From positions 1-55,807 of the forward strand of contig NZ_PNCI01000006.1 in the NCBI RefSeq assembly GCF_005887095.1: a stretch of DNA of 55,807 nucleotides, read 5' to 3'. The notes below the pieces were generated by a model that searched no databases, was not told where the DNA came from, and worked only from the letters and a program-made list of their open reading frames with translations. The stretch comes from Pseudoalteromonas rubra (lineage in GTDB: Bacteria > Pseudomonadota > Gammaproteobacteria > Enterobacterales > Alteromonadaceae). Below are positions 26,362 through 35,159 of this stretch, in pieces. The translations under genes were made by a program, and so were the position numbers. Position 1 is the first letter of the stretch, and the number at the start of each line of letters is the position of its first letter.

Positions 26362-26559
26362 TGTAATATCCCAGGCTTAGCCATCTTTATTTTCTTTGAG
26401 TTATACAGAGCAAAGAGTTTGCCAACTTTTTAATCCTTACAAATCAATTGGTTGTGTTTTTCGGTAAGGATGTAACTATTATGAAATGCTACATTTTGAA
26501 TAAATTAACCAATAGTTAGTTAAAAGTACACACTTATCACCACAGACCCTCCCCCATAC

Positions 26560-27545
26560 ACCGCCAGTCATCCCTAACTCGATGCGTGATCTACTTAGAA
26601 GCGACTCAGGAATGACACTAATTGCACCATTCTCACATACACCGACCGTCATCCCGCACTCGATGCGGGAACTACTTAAATGCGACTCAGGAGTGACGCT
26701 AATTGCACCCACTCTCACATACCGCGCGTCATCCCGCACTCGATGCGGGAACTACTTAGAAGCGACTCAGGAATGACGCCAATTACACCATTCTCATATA
26801 CACCGACCGTCATCCCGCACTCGATGCGGGAACTTCCAACAGGCGACATGGTGACTAAAAATACGCTTACGCTGAATTCAAATAGTTCCCGGCTTGCAGG
26901 CCGGGATGACGGCGTGTAGGCATGCCGATTAGGAGCAATGATAGACAGAGCTTAAAGGTGCAGGCGACTCAAGAGTGACACCAATAACACCTATTCCCAC
27001 ATACACAGCCTGTCATCCCGCACTTGATGCGGGAACTTCCAACAGGCGACATGGTGACTAAAAATACGCTTACGCTGAATTCAAATAGTTCCCGGCTCGC
27101 AGGCCGGGATGACGGTGTGTAGGCATGCCGATTAGGAGCAATGATAGACAGAGCTTAAAGGTGCAGGCGACTCAAGAGTGACACCAATAACACCTATTCT
27201 CACATACACAGCCTGTCATCCCGCACTTGATGCGGGAACTTCCAACAGGCGACTTGGTGACTAAAAATACACTTACGCTGAATTCAAATAGTTCCCGGCT
27301 CGCAGGCCGGGATGACGGCGTGTAGGCATGCCGATTAGGAGCAATGATAGACAGAGCTTAAAGGGGCAGGCGACTCAAGAGTAGCACCAATTACGCCCAT
27401 TCCCACATACACGGACCGTCATCCCGCACTTGATGCGGGAACTACCAACAGGCGACTCAGGAGTGACGCCAATTGCACCCACTCTCACATACCGCGCGTC
27501 ATCCCGCACTCGATGCGGGAACTACCAACAGGCGACTCGATGCTG
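26560..27545. repeat. array of REP/BIME-like palindromes with 203-bp and 80-bp tandem units
   Basis: The element GTCATCCCGCACTYGATGCG plus GGAACT recurs at 26648, 26728, 26809, 27012, 27215, 27418 and 27498, with a degenerate copy at 26567. Starts 26809, 27012, 27215 and 27418 are exactly 203 bases apart; 26648/26728/26809 and 27418/27498 are 80-81 apart. Each 203-bp unit also contains an inverted partner, AGTTCCCGGCTYGCAGGCCG plus GGATGAC, at 26884, 27087 and 27290. Opposed REP-type hairpins in tandem are typical of BIMEs. Small frames here are by-products of the repeats. A second array lies at 36410-37005. Confidence 0.92.
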
Positions 27546-27639
27546 GCTGGCTACTGATCCACTGTACTCGAGCAGTTCCGGATTCGAACGCAGACAATAC
27601 GGCGAAGACTCCAAATATCAGGCTCGCGAAGCAACACTA

Positions 27640-28587
27640 TTACACCAGTCGGTTATGTTCGCGCCCCTGTAAAAAGCTATCAATATTCTCGGCAATACCT
27701 TGGATCAAGCGGGTGATCGACTCCTGACTCGCCCAGGCCGTGTGCGGGGTCAGTAGTAAGTTATTGCCCTGATACTGTACCAGCGGGTTATCAGCTGCTG
27801 CCGGCTCAACGCTGAGTACATCCACGCCGGCACCGAGTAGCTGCTTAGTGGCAAGCGCATCTGCCAGTGCCTGTTCATTGACAATGCCACCGCGTGCCGT
27901 ATTCAGTAAGATGGCGTGAGCCGGAAGCAGTGCTAATGTGTCGGCATCGAACAAGTCGCGGGTGGTGTCGGTCAAAGGGCAATGAATAGAGACAATATCG
28001 GCACTACGCAGCGCCTCAGTAAATTCAACGCGCTCAGCACGTACTGTCTCTTGTCCAGGCCGCTCTGCAATCACTACTTCGGCTCCAAAGGCGCTGGCGA
28101 CCTTAGCGACCGCCTGACCAAGGTTACCATAGCCGACTATCACAAAGCGTTTGCCCGACAGGTCGTGAATTGGGTAGTCCAGACGACAAAACAGGTCGCT
28201 GCGTTGCCAGGCACCATTGGCACAATCCTGCGTGTAGCGGTGAATATTACTCATCAGATTGCCAAGCAGTGTAAAAGTATGCAAAACCACAGATGGCGTA
28301 GAATAGCCAGCCACATTGGTCACCGCGATATTGTGGGCACGTGCAGCCTCCAGGTCGATATTATTGGTGCCGGTCGCGGCTACACAAATCAATCTGAGGT
28401 TTGGCAGCTGGCTCAGTGCATCGGCATTGAGCACCACCTTGTTGGTCACCACCACCTCTGCGTTCTGTATACGTGACATCAGCTGCTCAGCTGAGGTGGT
28501 ATCGTACTCGGTGACTGCGCCAAACTCTCTGAGCGGATCCAGACTAACACCCGCCAGTGTGGCGGCATCTAAAACAACAATATTCAT
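27640..28587 (-). CDS. D-2-hydroxyacid dehydrogenase (glycerate dehydrogenase-like)
   Basis: A 315-residue NAD-dependent dehydrogenase. The start at 28587 (MNIVVLDAATL) was chosen because it matches the family N-terminus; the frame is open 57 bases further. The NAD-binding fold has VIVGYGNLGQAVAKVASAFG, then the catalytic arginine in LLNTARGGIVNEQAL, the glutamate in VDVLSVEPAA and the histidine in LLLTPHTAWAS. It probably reduces hydroxypyruvate or glyoxylate, like HprA/YcdW-type enzymes; exact substrate is not visible. It is divergent from the MerR gene. Confidence 0.92.
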   Translation of the reverse strand: MNIVVLDAATLAGVSLDPLREFGAVTEYDTTSAEQLMSRIQNAEVVVTNKVVLNADALSQLPNLRLICVAATGTNNIDLEAARAHNIAVTNVAGYSTPSVVLHTFTLLGNLMSNIHRYTQDCANGAWQRSDLFCRLDYPIHDLSGKRFVIVGYGNLGQAVAKVASAFGAEVVIAERPGQETVRAERVEFTEALRSADIVSIHCPLTDTTRDLFDADTLALLPAHAILLNTARGGIVNEQALADALATKQLLGAGVDVLSVEPAAADNPLVQYQGNNLLLTPHTAWASQESITRLIQGIAENIDSFLQGREHNRLV

Positions 28588-28659
28588 GGTGAGCAAACAT
28601 TCCTTACTAACAGATGGCGCCGAGTGTATCATTTTTATTGCCAAAGTTTATCTTTGTGC

Positions 28660-28691
28660 TTGACCTTGAACTCAACTCTAAGGTTTATACT
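28660..28691 (+). promoter_or_regulatory. MerR-type promoter with long spacer and operator dyad
   Basis: TTGACC (28660-28665) and TATACT (28686-28691) are separated by 20 bases, longer than the usual 17, as in promoters activated by MerR-family regulators. The spacer contains the dyad ACCTT...AAGGT (28663-28667 and 28680-28684). It lies just upstream of the MerR gene, so autoregulation and metal-dependent activation of the operon are likely. Confidence 0.75.
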
Positions 28692-28725
28692 GTGATCAGA
28701 TTCATAAAGAACGGCAAAACTGACT

Positions 28726-29139
28726 ATGTATAAGATTGGCCATATTGCAAAACAATTGAATGTGTCTACCGACACACTGCGTTATTATGAGCGTCAGGGT
28801 CTGTTGCAGGCCAGTGTTCGCAGCCCGGCAGGTTACCGGTTATATGACGATAGCGCGCTTGAGCAGATGCGTTTTATCGTGCGGGCAAAGGCAGTGGGCT
28901 TCAGTCTCAAAGATATTCAGGAACTGCTGACCATTAAAATTGATAAACACAATCACAGCTGTGAAGAAGTGAAATCGCTGACGTTACAGAAGCTGACTCA
29001 AACCCGGCAAAGAATTGAAGAATTACTGAAGTTTGAGCGCTCATTGAGTGTGCTGGCCGAGCGTTGCTGTGGCGGTGAAGAAAGTGCTGATGATTGTTCC
29101 ATTTTAACCGCGTTGGAGGATGTAGATGGCTCTGCTTGA
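28726..29139 (+). CDS. MerR-family metal-responsive regulator
   Basis: A 137-residue regulator. The N-terminal winged helix reads MYKIGHIAKQLNVSTDTLRYYERQGLL as two parts of the MerR signature. A dimerising coiled coil (about 80-112) carries the conserved Cys in HSCEEVKS. The C-terminal metal-binding loop has RCCGGEESADDCS, as in ZntR-like proteins. It should bend its long-spacer promoter at 28660-28691 when zinc or a similar metal is bound. It overlaps the permease gene by 14 bases, so the two are co-expressed. Confidence 0.9.
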   Translation: MYKIGHIAKQLNVSTDTLRYYERQGLLQASVRSPAGYRLYDDSALEQMRFIVRAKAVGFSLKDIQELLTIKIDKHNHSCEEVKSLTLQKLTQTRQRIEELLKFERSLSVLAERCCGGEESADDCSILTALEDVDGSA

Positions 29140-30346
29140 TAATTTTTGGCAACTCTTTTTGGTTTCAGCGCCCTGGCTGATGCTGGGCTTGCTGCTTGCC
29201 GGGTTACTTAACGTATTTATTCCCAAAGATTTTTTACAAAGGCACCTGGGTAAAGAAGGTCTCTGGACGACCATTAAAGCAGCTCTGATTGGTGCGCCTA
29301 TGCCGTTGTGTTCTTGTGGCGTCATCCCGGCCGCCATCGGGTTGCGTCGTGCGGGCGGGTCCAAAAGTGCCACCACTGCCTTTTTGGTATCCACACCTGA
29401 AACGGGAGTCGACTCCATCTCGGTTTCTTACGCGCTGCTGGGGCCTTTTATGGCCGTGATCCGGCCTATTGCCGCGGTTGCCAGTGCGATCACCGCCGGT
29501 GTGCTGGTTGGTAAAGACGAAAGCAACACACAGCCCACCAAGTCAGATGCATCAGACAGTGGGTGCTGTGGCAGTAAAGCTAAAAAAGTAGCAGCGGAAA
29601 AAAGCAGTTGCTGTGCCACTGAGCCCAAACCGGCGCCAGTGCAATCCAGCAGTTGTTGTGACAGCCAAACTAAGGTAGAACCAGCATCACACACCAGCTG
29701 TTGCGACAGTAAGCCTGAACAAAAGCCCGCCGAACAGGCTGTATCCTGTTGTGCATCCGCGCAAGCTAAGACCGGGCTTTGGCAAAAGTTAATGTCTGCC
29801 GTGCAATTTAGCTGTAACAAATTGTTAGCCGATACTATGCAATGGCTACTGATTGGTCTATTCTTTGCGGCCTTAGTGCAAACCTATGTTCCCGAAGCCT
29901 TTTTAGCACAGTGGGGCAACGGCATCCTGGCCATGATAGTGGTTATTCTGGTTAGCATTCCAATGTACATTTGTGCCACAGCCTCAACGCCCATTGCAGC
30001 CGGTTTATTGCTGGCGGGTGTGTCTCCCGGTGCGGTGCTGGTCTTTATGCTGGCAGGTCCCGCCACCAACGTTGCCACCATTGGTGTGGTGGCCAAAGAG
30101 CTGGGTCGTCGCGCCGTGTTTGCTTATCTTGGCGCGGTCATAGGTGTGGCAATTATTTTTGGATTTTTGACCGACTGGCTGGTGGCACAGTTTGGCTTTA
30201 CGGTGGCGCCTATGATGGGGCATGACCATGAAGTCTTACCATACTGGCTGACGCTGGGGTCTGGCGTGGCATTGGCTCTGCTGATGGCAAGGTTGATGTT
30301 GCTGGGTATTAAACAACGCTTTACGCCCACTCAGGCTTCAGCTTAA
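29126..30346 (+). CDS. SO_0444-type Cu/Zn efflux permease (DUF318/YraQ-like)
   Basis: A 406-residue permease with about eight membrane segments in two clusters (about 10-130 and 235-400). The conserved PMPLCSCGVIPAAIGLRRAG and its mirrored counterpart PMYICATASTPIAAGLLLAG mark the two repeats of the DUF318 family. Between the halves is a hydrophilic loop of about 80 residues with at least five CC pairs (GCCGSK, SSCCAT, SSCCDS, TSCCDS, VSCCAS), a likely metal-binding region. The pairing with a MerR regulator follows the Shewanella SO_0443/SO_0444 arrangement for copper/zinc export. It is the second gene of the operon. Confidence 0.88.
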   Translation: MALLDNFWQLFLVSAPWLMLGLLLAGLLNVFIPKDFLQRHLGKEGLWTTIKAALIGAPMPLCSCGVIPAAIGLRRAGGSKSATTAFLVSTPETGVDSISVSYALLGPFMAVIRPIAAVASAITAGVLVGKDESNTQPTKSDASDSGCCGSKAKKVAAEKSSCCATEPKPAPVQSSSCCDSQTKVEPASHTSCCDSKPEQKPAEQAVSCCASAQAKTGLWQKLMSAVQFSCNKLLADTMQWLLIGLFFAALVQTYVPEAFLAQWGNGILAMIVVILVSIPMYICATASTPIAAGLLLAGVSPGAVLVFMLAGPATNVATIGVVAKELGRRAVFAYLGAVIGVAIIFGFLTDWLVAQFGFTVAPMMGHDHEVLPYWLTLGSGVALALLMARLMLLGIKQRFTPTQASA

Positions 30347-30479
30347 CTTCAGGTGCCCGCATGATGAAACAAGTGATGCAGGCACTTCTGGTCAGACTTG
30401 ATATTCTTAGCTTCCGATCAGGCTGCACGATAGAATAAGACGTTTTGATGACAACCACCCAATAATAAAGAGTAGTTTA

Positions 30480-31577
30480 GTGGATAAATACGCAGATATC
30501 AGACCTTACAATGACGATGAAGTCCCCGCAGCTTTGCAGCGTTTGCTGGACGATGATCAGTTTATTGATGTGATTGCGGAGCATAACCTGCCCAAATGGC
30601 TGGCAGGATGGGATCTGATATCCCGGCCACTGGTACGTAGCCGGTTGAAGAAAAAGTGGCAGTCAGTCACCAATGTTGAAGCGGTTCAGAATGAAGTGGC
30701 CGGTTATCTGTCGATGCTGATTGAGCGTACAACCAGTAAAGTCACCTATTCTGGCCTGGATAAGCTCGACAAGCAGGGCGCCTATCTGTTTATCTCCAAC
30801 CACAGGGACATAGTGCTGGATCCGGCGCTGGTCAACTGGGGCCTGCATCAGCAAAAGATGCAAACCGTGCGCATTGCCATTGGCGATAACTTGCTGCAGG
30901 TGCCATACATCACTGAACTGATGCGCCTGAATAAGAGCTTTATTGTGAAGCGCTCAGCCAAAGCACCAAAAGAAATGCTGCGTGCCTTGTCTCAGCTGTC
31001 AGCGTATATTTATGATTCGCTGGATGAGGGCAATTCAATCTGGATTGCACAAAAAGAAGGCCGTGCCAAAGATGGCGTCGACTTTACCGATCCGGCATTG
31101 CTGAAAATGTTGCAGTTGAATGGGCGTAAGCTAAAACTGCCGTTTGCCGAATATGTGCGCCAGCTCAAGATTGTGCCTGTGTCGATTTCTTACCAGTATG
31201 AACCCTGCGCCGTGTCAAAAGCTCGCGAGCTGTACCATAAACAGCAGTTCGGTGAATATGTGAAAGCCGAAGGCGAAGACATCAGCAGCATCATCGAAGG
31301 GTTCAGCAGCGACAAGGGTCATGTACATGTGGCGTTTGGCTCACCCATAGACGAAGAATTCGAAACGCCGGAGCAGCTAGCCGAAATCATCGACCAGCAG
31401 ATAGTCAGCAATTATTATTTGCATTCGAGCAATTACCTGGCCGCCGGCGATGAAAGTCAGAGCAGTGAGCTTGAAAAAAATCGTTTTATGGAAGCGCTGG
31501 AGCAAGTGCCAGAAGAGTTACGCCAGCTGGTACTATCTATCTACGCGCAGCCCGCTAAACGCAAGTTGTCGCAGTAG
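30480..31577 (+). CDS. 1-acyl-glycerol-3-phosphate acyltransferase family protein
   Basis: A 365-residue PlsC-fold acyltransferase. The catalytic block reads ISNHRDIVLDPALVNW; the spacing between His and the following conserved Asp (HRDIVLD) is one longer than the usual H-x4-D. A later motif EGRAKDG stands where EGTRS-type phosphate-binding sequence is expected, and IVPVSISYQYEP is the usual last block. The N-terminal 90 residues are a family-specific helical region. It probably acylates lysophosphatidic acid or a related lipid at the inner membrane. The start is GTG (30480). It is followed at once by a terminator. Confidence 0.85.
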   Translation: MDKYADIRPYNDDEVPAALQRLLDDDQFIDVIAEHNLPKWLAGWDLISRPLVRSRLKKKWQSVTNVEAVQNEVAGYLSMLIERTTSKVTYSGLDKLDKQGAYLFISNHRDIVLDPALVNWGLHQQKMQTVRIAIGDNLLQVPYITELMRLNKSFIVKRSAKAPKEMLRALSQLSAYIYDSLDEGNSIWIAQKEGRAKDGVDFTDPALLKMLQLNGRKLKLPFAEYVRQLKIVPVSISYQYEPCAVSKARELYHKQQFGEYVKAEGEDISSIIEGFSSDKGHVHVAFGSPIDEEFETPEQLAEIIDQQIVSNYYLHSSNYLAAGDESQSSELEKNRFMEALEQVPEELRQLVLSIYAQPAKRKLSQ

Positions 31578-31583
31578 TAATCT

Positions 31584-31607
31584 AAAGCGCCTTTCGGGGC
31601 GTTTTTT
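31584..31607 (+). terminator. intrinsic terminator after the acyltransferase gene
   Basis: An eight-base-pair stem (AAAGCGCC / GGCGTTTT, one G-U pair) with a six-base loop, running into six T residues, six bases past the stop codon. Confidence 0.85.
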
Positions 31608-31676
31608 ATGCCTGGCTGTTTTTATGTTTGATTGATGGTGCAAGGAGTGGCGGTGCATTTGCAGCAAAAAGAAAAG

Positions 31677-31857
31677 GTGTCCCCGGCAACGCGGATGCAG
31701 ATGTCAGTCCTTGAACCCTAAGGTTCAAGGCGGAAAGCAACAGCCTACCGTAGGCTTCTCGGTACCTGCCGAGCCTGCGCAATAGTAAGCAAACTGCGTT
31801 CCTAAGAAAAAGTTATCGGCTCAGGGACATCATCCACTGTCCAACGTGCTAGGGAAC
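31677..31857 (-). ncRNA. ssrS: 6S RNA
   Basis: Read on the minus strand, this stretch follows 6S RNA. A closing stem forms between GTTCCC (31857-31852) and GGGGAC (31684-31679). The 5' half has GTCCCTGAGCCGATA, a hallmark of the gammaproteobacterial molecule. The 3' half has CCGAGAAGCCT and the hairpin CCTTGAACCTTAGGGTTCAA. Length is about 181 (E. coli 184). 6S RNA mimics an open promoter and holds sigma-70 RNA polymerase in stationary phase. A -10 box at 31869-31864 puts the start near 31857. As in E. coli it lies close to ygfB, but zapA and ygfA are not beside it here. Confidence 0.9.
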
Positions 31858-31863
31858 GATTTC

Positions 31864-31869
31864 AGTATA
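31864..31869 (-). promoter_or_regulatory. -10 box of the 6S RNA promoter
   Basis: TATACT on the minus strand, seven bases upstream of the predicted 6S 5' end at 31857. A convincing -35 box is not visible at 17 bases. Confidence 0.6.
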
Positions 31870-32078
31870 TAAGACCCAGCCGCATCTAGAAACCTTTATC
31901 GGCAAATATCCGTAAAAAGTCGTCCGACTGGCCGCGATTCATGCACTTTTTGTATGGCATCTGAACAATGCAAAAAAGTGCGTAGATTATTTGTACGCAA
32001 ACAGACAAGTCGTTGCTGTTGCTATACTTCGGGTGGTAGCATTAACTAAGCAGATCAAAGCAAACGAGAACATTATCC

Positions 32079-32636
32079 ATGAGTGAATTAAGAGATTATC
32101 AGCAAGCACAGCTACTGCTGGAACAACACGATATCTACATAGCCCCTGCTGAAGTGCACGGTACCATCAGCGGATTACTGGCATGTGGCCTGAATATCGA
32201 AGAGCAGGAGTACCTGGGGCTGCTGAGCGATGTCTTTAACGATGGTCAGAAGTTTGCTGCGCCACTGAAAGAATTTTTTGCCGAGCTATATAAACTGGTC
32301 GTTGCACATTTTAATGATCCAGAGCACCTGTTTGAGCTGTATTTACCAATGGAAGAAAGCCTGAGCGATCAGGCCAATGCCTTGGTGGCCTGGGTGTCCG
32401 GGTTTTTACTAGGCTTTGGCCTCAAGCAAAAAGACTATGGTAAGTTTTCGGCTGATGTAAAGGAAGTGATTGGTGATTTTAGCGAAATCACTAAATTAGA
32501 TACCCATTTTGACGAAAGTGAAGAAGACAAACAGGCACTGCATGAGGTGATTGAATACATCCGTGTGTCGGCACTGTTGTGTTTTGCTGAGCTAGGCAAA
32601 GACGCTGCTTCACCGACCTCTAAAACAGTGCATTAA
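32079..32636 (+). CDS. ygfB: UPF0149 family protein YgfB
   Basis: A 185-residue all-helical protein of the YgfB/UPF0149 family, recognised from PAEVHGTISGLLACGL, LVAWVSGFLLGFGL and VIEYIRVSALLCFAEL. Length is normal. In Pseudomonas the homologue has been reported to affect regulation of cell-wall recycling genes, while its role in other bacteria is unclear. It is the first gene of a ygfB-pepP-ubiH-ubiI cluster, two bases ahead of pepP. The 6S RNA gene reads away from it upstream. Confidence 0.93.
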   Translation: MSELRDYQQAQLLLEQHDIYIAPAEVHGTISGLLACGLNIEEQEYLGLLSDVFNDGQKFAAPLKEFFAELYKLVVAHFNDPEHLFELYLPMEESLSDQANALVAWVSGFLLGFGLKQKDYGKFSADVKEVIGDFSEITKLDTHFDESEEDKQALHEVIEYIRVSALLCFAELGKDAASPTSKTVH

Positions 32637-32638
32637 TT

Positions 32639-33958
32639 ATGATGATAGCCAACCAGGAATTTGTAACGCGCCGCACTGAGCTGCTGGCGCAGATGGATAA
32701 TAATGCGGTGGCAGTGATCCCCGCTGCCGTTGAGCTCACCCGTAGCCGTGATACTGAGTATCCGTTCCGTCAGGACAGCGACTTTTTCTATTTAACCGGG
32801 TTTAAAGAGCCCGATGCGGTACTGGTGCTTTGTAAAGACAAAGACGGCACAACACAGCAAACGCTGTTTTGTCGTAACAAAGACAAGCTAGCTGAGATCT
32901 GGCACGGCCGCCGCATGGGTCACGAAAAAGCCAAAACCGCCTTAGAGCTGGACCAGACCTTTCCTTTGAGTGAACTGGATGAGGAGTTGCTGAACCTGGT
33001 CAATGGCCGTAAGGCACTTTACTACGGTCAGGGCACATACACCGCGTTTGACGATAAAATTTGGGCCATACTTGGCACTTTGCGTGGCGCGCCGAAAAAA
33101 GGCTACCGGGCACCAGAAATCATTAAGGATGTGCGCCCGTTACTGCATGAAATGCGCCTGTTTAAGTCAGAAGCTGAAATTGCAGTGATGCGCAAAGCGG
33201 GCGAGATCAGTGCAGATGCTCATAAACGTGCCATGCAGTTTGCAAAGCCCGGTGCCACCGAGTTCCAGCTGGAAGCCGAAATTCACCACCATTACGCCAT
33301 GAACGGGGCCCGTCATCCGGCCTATGGCACCATAGTGGGCTCGGGTAACAACGCTAATATTTTGCACTATACCGACAATTGCGACGTATTAACCGACGGC
33401 GATTTGATCCTGATCGACTCAGGCTGCGAACTTGAAGGGTATGCTGCCGACATTACGCGTACTTTCCCGGTAAATGGTCGTTTCAGCGCGCCGCAAAAAG
33501 CCGTATATGAGTTAGTACTGGCCTCTCAACAGGCCGCTTTTGAACAGGTTAAGCCGGGCGGCACTTTGGTCAAAGCCAATGAAGCCGCAATGCGGGTGAT
33601 GACCGAAGGGCTGATAGAGCTGGGCATTCTGGCCGGCGAAGTCGATGAATTGCTCGACAAGCAAGCCTGTAAAGCTTTTTATATGCATGGCCTGGGCCAC
33701 TGGCTGGGGCTGGATGTGCACGATGTGGGCGAATACAAACTGGATGAAGCCGACAGACCATTTGAACCGGGCATGGTGCTGACCATAGAGCCGGGTCTGT
33801 ACTTTGATGAAGATGCTGAAGTACCTGAGCAATTTAAGGGCATTGGCGTGCGCATTGAAGATGACTTGCTGATCACCGCGGATGGCTTTGAAAACCTCAC
33901 CGCTGGGGTGCCTAAAACCATTGCAGAGATTGAAACCTTAATGCGCTCAGGCGAATAA
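32639..33958 (+). CDS. pepP: Xaa-Pro aminopeptidase
   Basis: A 439-residue metallopeptidase that removes N-terminal residues next to proline. The N-terminal domain (SRDTEYPFRQDSDFFYLTGF) and C-terminal pita-bread fold are both present. Metal ligands are visible in LIDSGCELEGYAADITRTF (two Asp), HGLGHWLGLDVHD (His), TIEPGLYF (Glu) and RIEDDLLIT (Glu). Length matches E. coli PepP. The start may be the first or second of two adjacent ATGs. Cytoplasmic, and co-transcribed with ygfB and the ubi genes. Confidence 0.96.
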   Translation: MMIANQEFVTRRTELLAQMDNNAVAVIPAAVELTRSRDTEYPFRQDSDFFYLTGFKEPDAVLVLCKDKDGTTQQTLFCRNKDKLAEIWHGRRMGHEKAKTALELDQTFPLSELDEELLNLVNGRKALYYGQGTYTAFDDKIWAILGTLRGAPKKGYRAPEIIKDVRPLLHEMRLFKSEAEIAVMRKAGEISADAHKRAMQFAKPGATEFQLEAEIHHHYAMNGARHPAYGTIVGSGNNANILHYTDNCDVLTDGDLILIDSGCELEGYAADITRTFPVNGRFSAPQKAVYELVLASQQAAFEQVKPGGTLVKANEAAMRVMTEGLIELGILAGEVDELLDKQACKAFYMHGLGHWLGLDVHDVGEYKLDEADRPFEPGMVLTIEPGLYFDEDAEVPEQFKGIGVRIEDDLLITADGFENLTAGVPKTIAEIETLMRSGE

Positions 33959-33977
33959 ATACAAGCAGGAGCAACAC

Positions 33978-35150
33978 TTGCAACACTTTGATGTGTTAAT
34001 CGTGGGTGGTGGCATGGCCGGTGCCACCGCTGCCGTCACGATCAAAAAACAGCTTCCCGACAGCCGCATCGCGGTGATTGAAGCCTTTGAGCCTAAAGCG
34101 GCGCATCATCCCAGCTTTGACGACCGCAGCCTGGCACTGGCTGAGCAGTCGGTTTCTTATTTGCGTACACTCGGGTTGTTTGATCCGCACTGGACGTTTG
34201 CAGAGCCGATCACTCAGGTGCACGTATCTGACCGTGGTCACTTTGGCAAAACCACGATTACCCATGATGAATTTGCTGTTGAGGCGCTGGGTTATGTGGT
34301 CGAAGTGAACCCTTACGGCGCGTATTTGCATCAGCAACTGAGCAAACTGGACATTGCGTTGTATTGCCCGGCCAAAATTACCAGTTTGCATCAGCAGCAG
34401 ACGCAGGTCGATGTGGTGCTCGACAGCGACGAAACGCTGTCGGGTAAACTCTTGGTGGTGGCTGATGGCGCGCAATCGCCTACTCGCAGTAAGCTGAATA
34501 TTGGCTTTGACAGCGTGGCCTATGAACAGGGTGCCCTGATCGCCAATGTGCAGATTAGCGATAATCATCAGGGTCAGGCGTTTGAACGCTTTACCGAGCA
34601 TGGCCCGATGGCCCTGCTGCCGATGAGCAACAACCGCTACTCTCTGGTGTGGTGTATGCCGCAGCAGGAACTCGATACGTTGCGAGAATGCGATGAGACG
34701 GAATTTCTGGCGCGTTTGCAAAGCGCATTTGGCTATCGCGCCGGGATGTTTGAACGGGTTGGCAGACGCACAAGTTACCCACTGGTTTTGGGTCGGGTTG
34801 AGCAGCTGGTGCATCATCGCTGTGTGCTCATTGGTAATGCCGCGCATGCCATTCACCCTATTGCAGGTCAGGGCTTTAACCTGGGATTGCGTGATATTCA
34901 GGCGCTGGTTGCGCAGTTGCAACAGACAGAACGTGAGCAGTGGGGCAGTCATGCGTTCACACAGAGCTACAAAACCGCGCGCGAGTCAGATATTAACCGT
35001 GTCATGACACTGACCGATTCTCTGGTCAGACTGTTTTCTAATGATTCCCGTATGCTGGCACTGGGGCGCAGTTGTGGCCTGTTGTCGATGAGCCTGTTCT
35101 CACAACTGAAAGCGCCACTGGCGCGACAACTCATGGGACGAACCCTGTAA
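33978..35150 (+). CDS. ubiH: ubiquinone biosynthesis FAD monooxygenase UbiH
   Basis: A 390-residue flavin hydroxylase of the UbiH/UbiF/UbiI family, acting on the ring of the ubiquinone precursor. It shows the FAD-binding start FDVLIVGGGMAGATAAV, the middle motif VADGAQSPTRS and the second FAD motif LIGNAAHAIHPIAGQGFNLG. The start codon is TTG at 33978 with CAGGAG as ribosome binding site. It lies between pepP and ubiI, as ubiH does in E. coli. Confidence 0.9.
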   Translation: MQHFDVLIVGGGMAGATAAVTIKKQLPDSRIAVIEAFEPKAAHHPSFDDRSLALAEQSVSYLRTLGLFDPHWTFAEPITQVHVSDRGHFGKTTITHDEFAVEALGYVVEVNPYGAYLHQQLSKLDIALYCPAKITSLHQQQTQVDVVLDSDETLSGKLLVVADGAQSPTRSKLNIGFDSVAYEQGALIANVQISDNHQGQAFERFTEHGPMALLPMSNNRYSLVWCMPQQELDTLRECDETEFLARLQSAFGYRAGMFERVGRRTSYPLVLGRVEQLVHHRCVLIGNAAHAIHPIAGQGFNLGLRDIQALVAQLQQTEREQWGSHAFTQSYKTARESDINRVMTLTDSLVRLFSNDSRMLALGRSCGLLSMSLFSQLKAPLARQLMGRTL

Positions 35151-35159
35151 GGAATAATC

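Noticed and set aside
26582..26919. Small open frames inside the palindrome array
   Set aside because: They repeat the same translated palindrome, have no ribosome binding sites and are by-products of the repeat sequence.
26560..27545. CRISPR array
   Set aside because: The periods are 80 and 203 bases, the material between repeats is itself repeated, and no cas genes are present; REP/BIME-like palindromes explain it.
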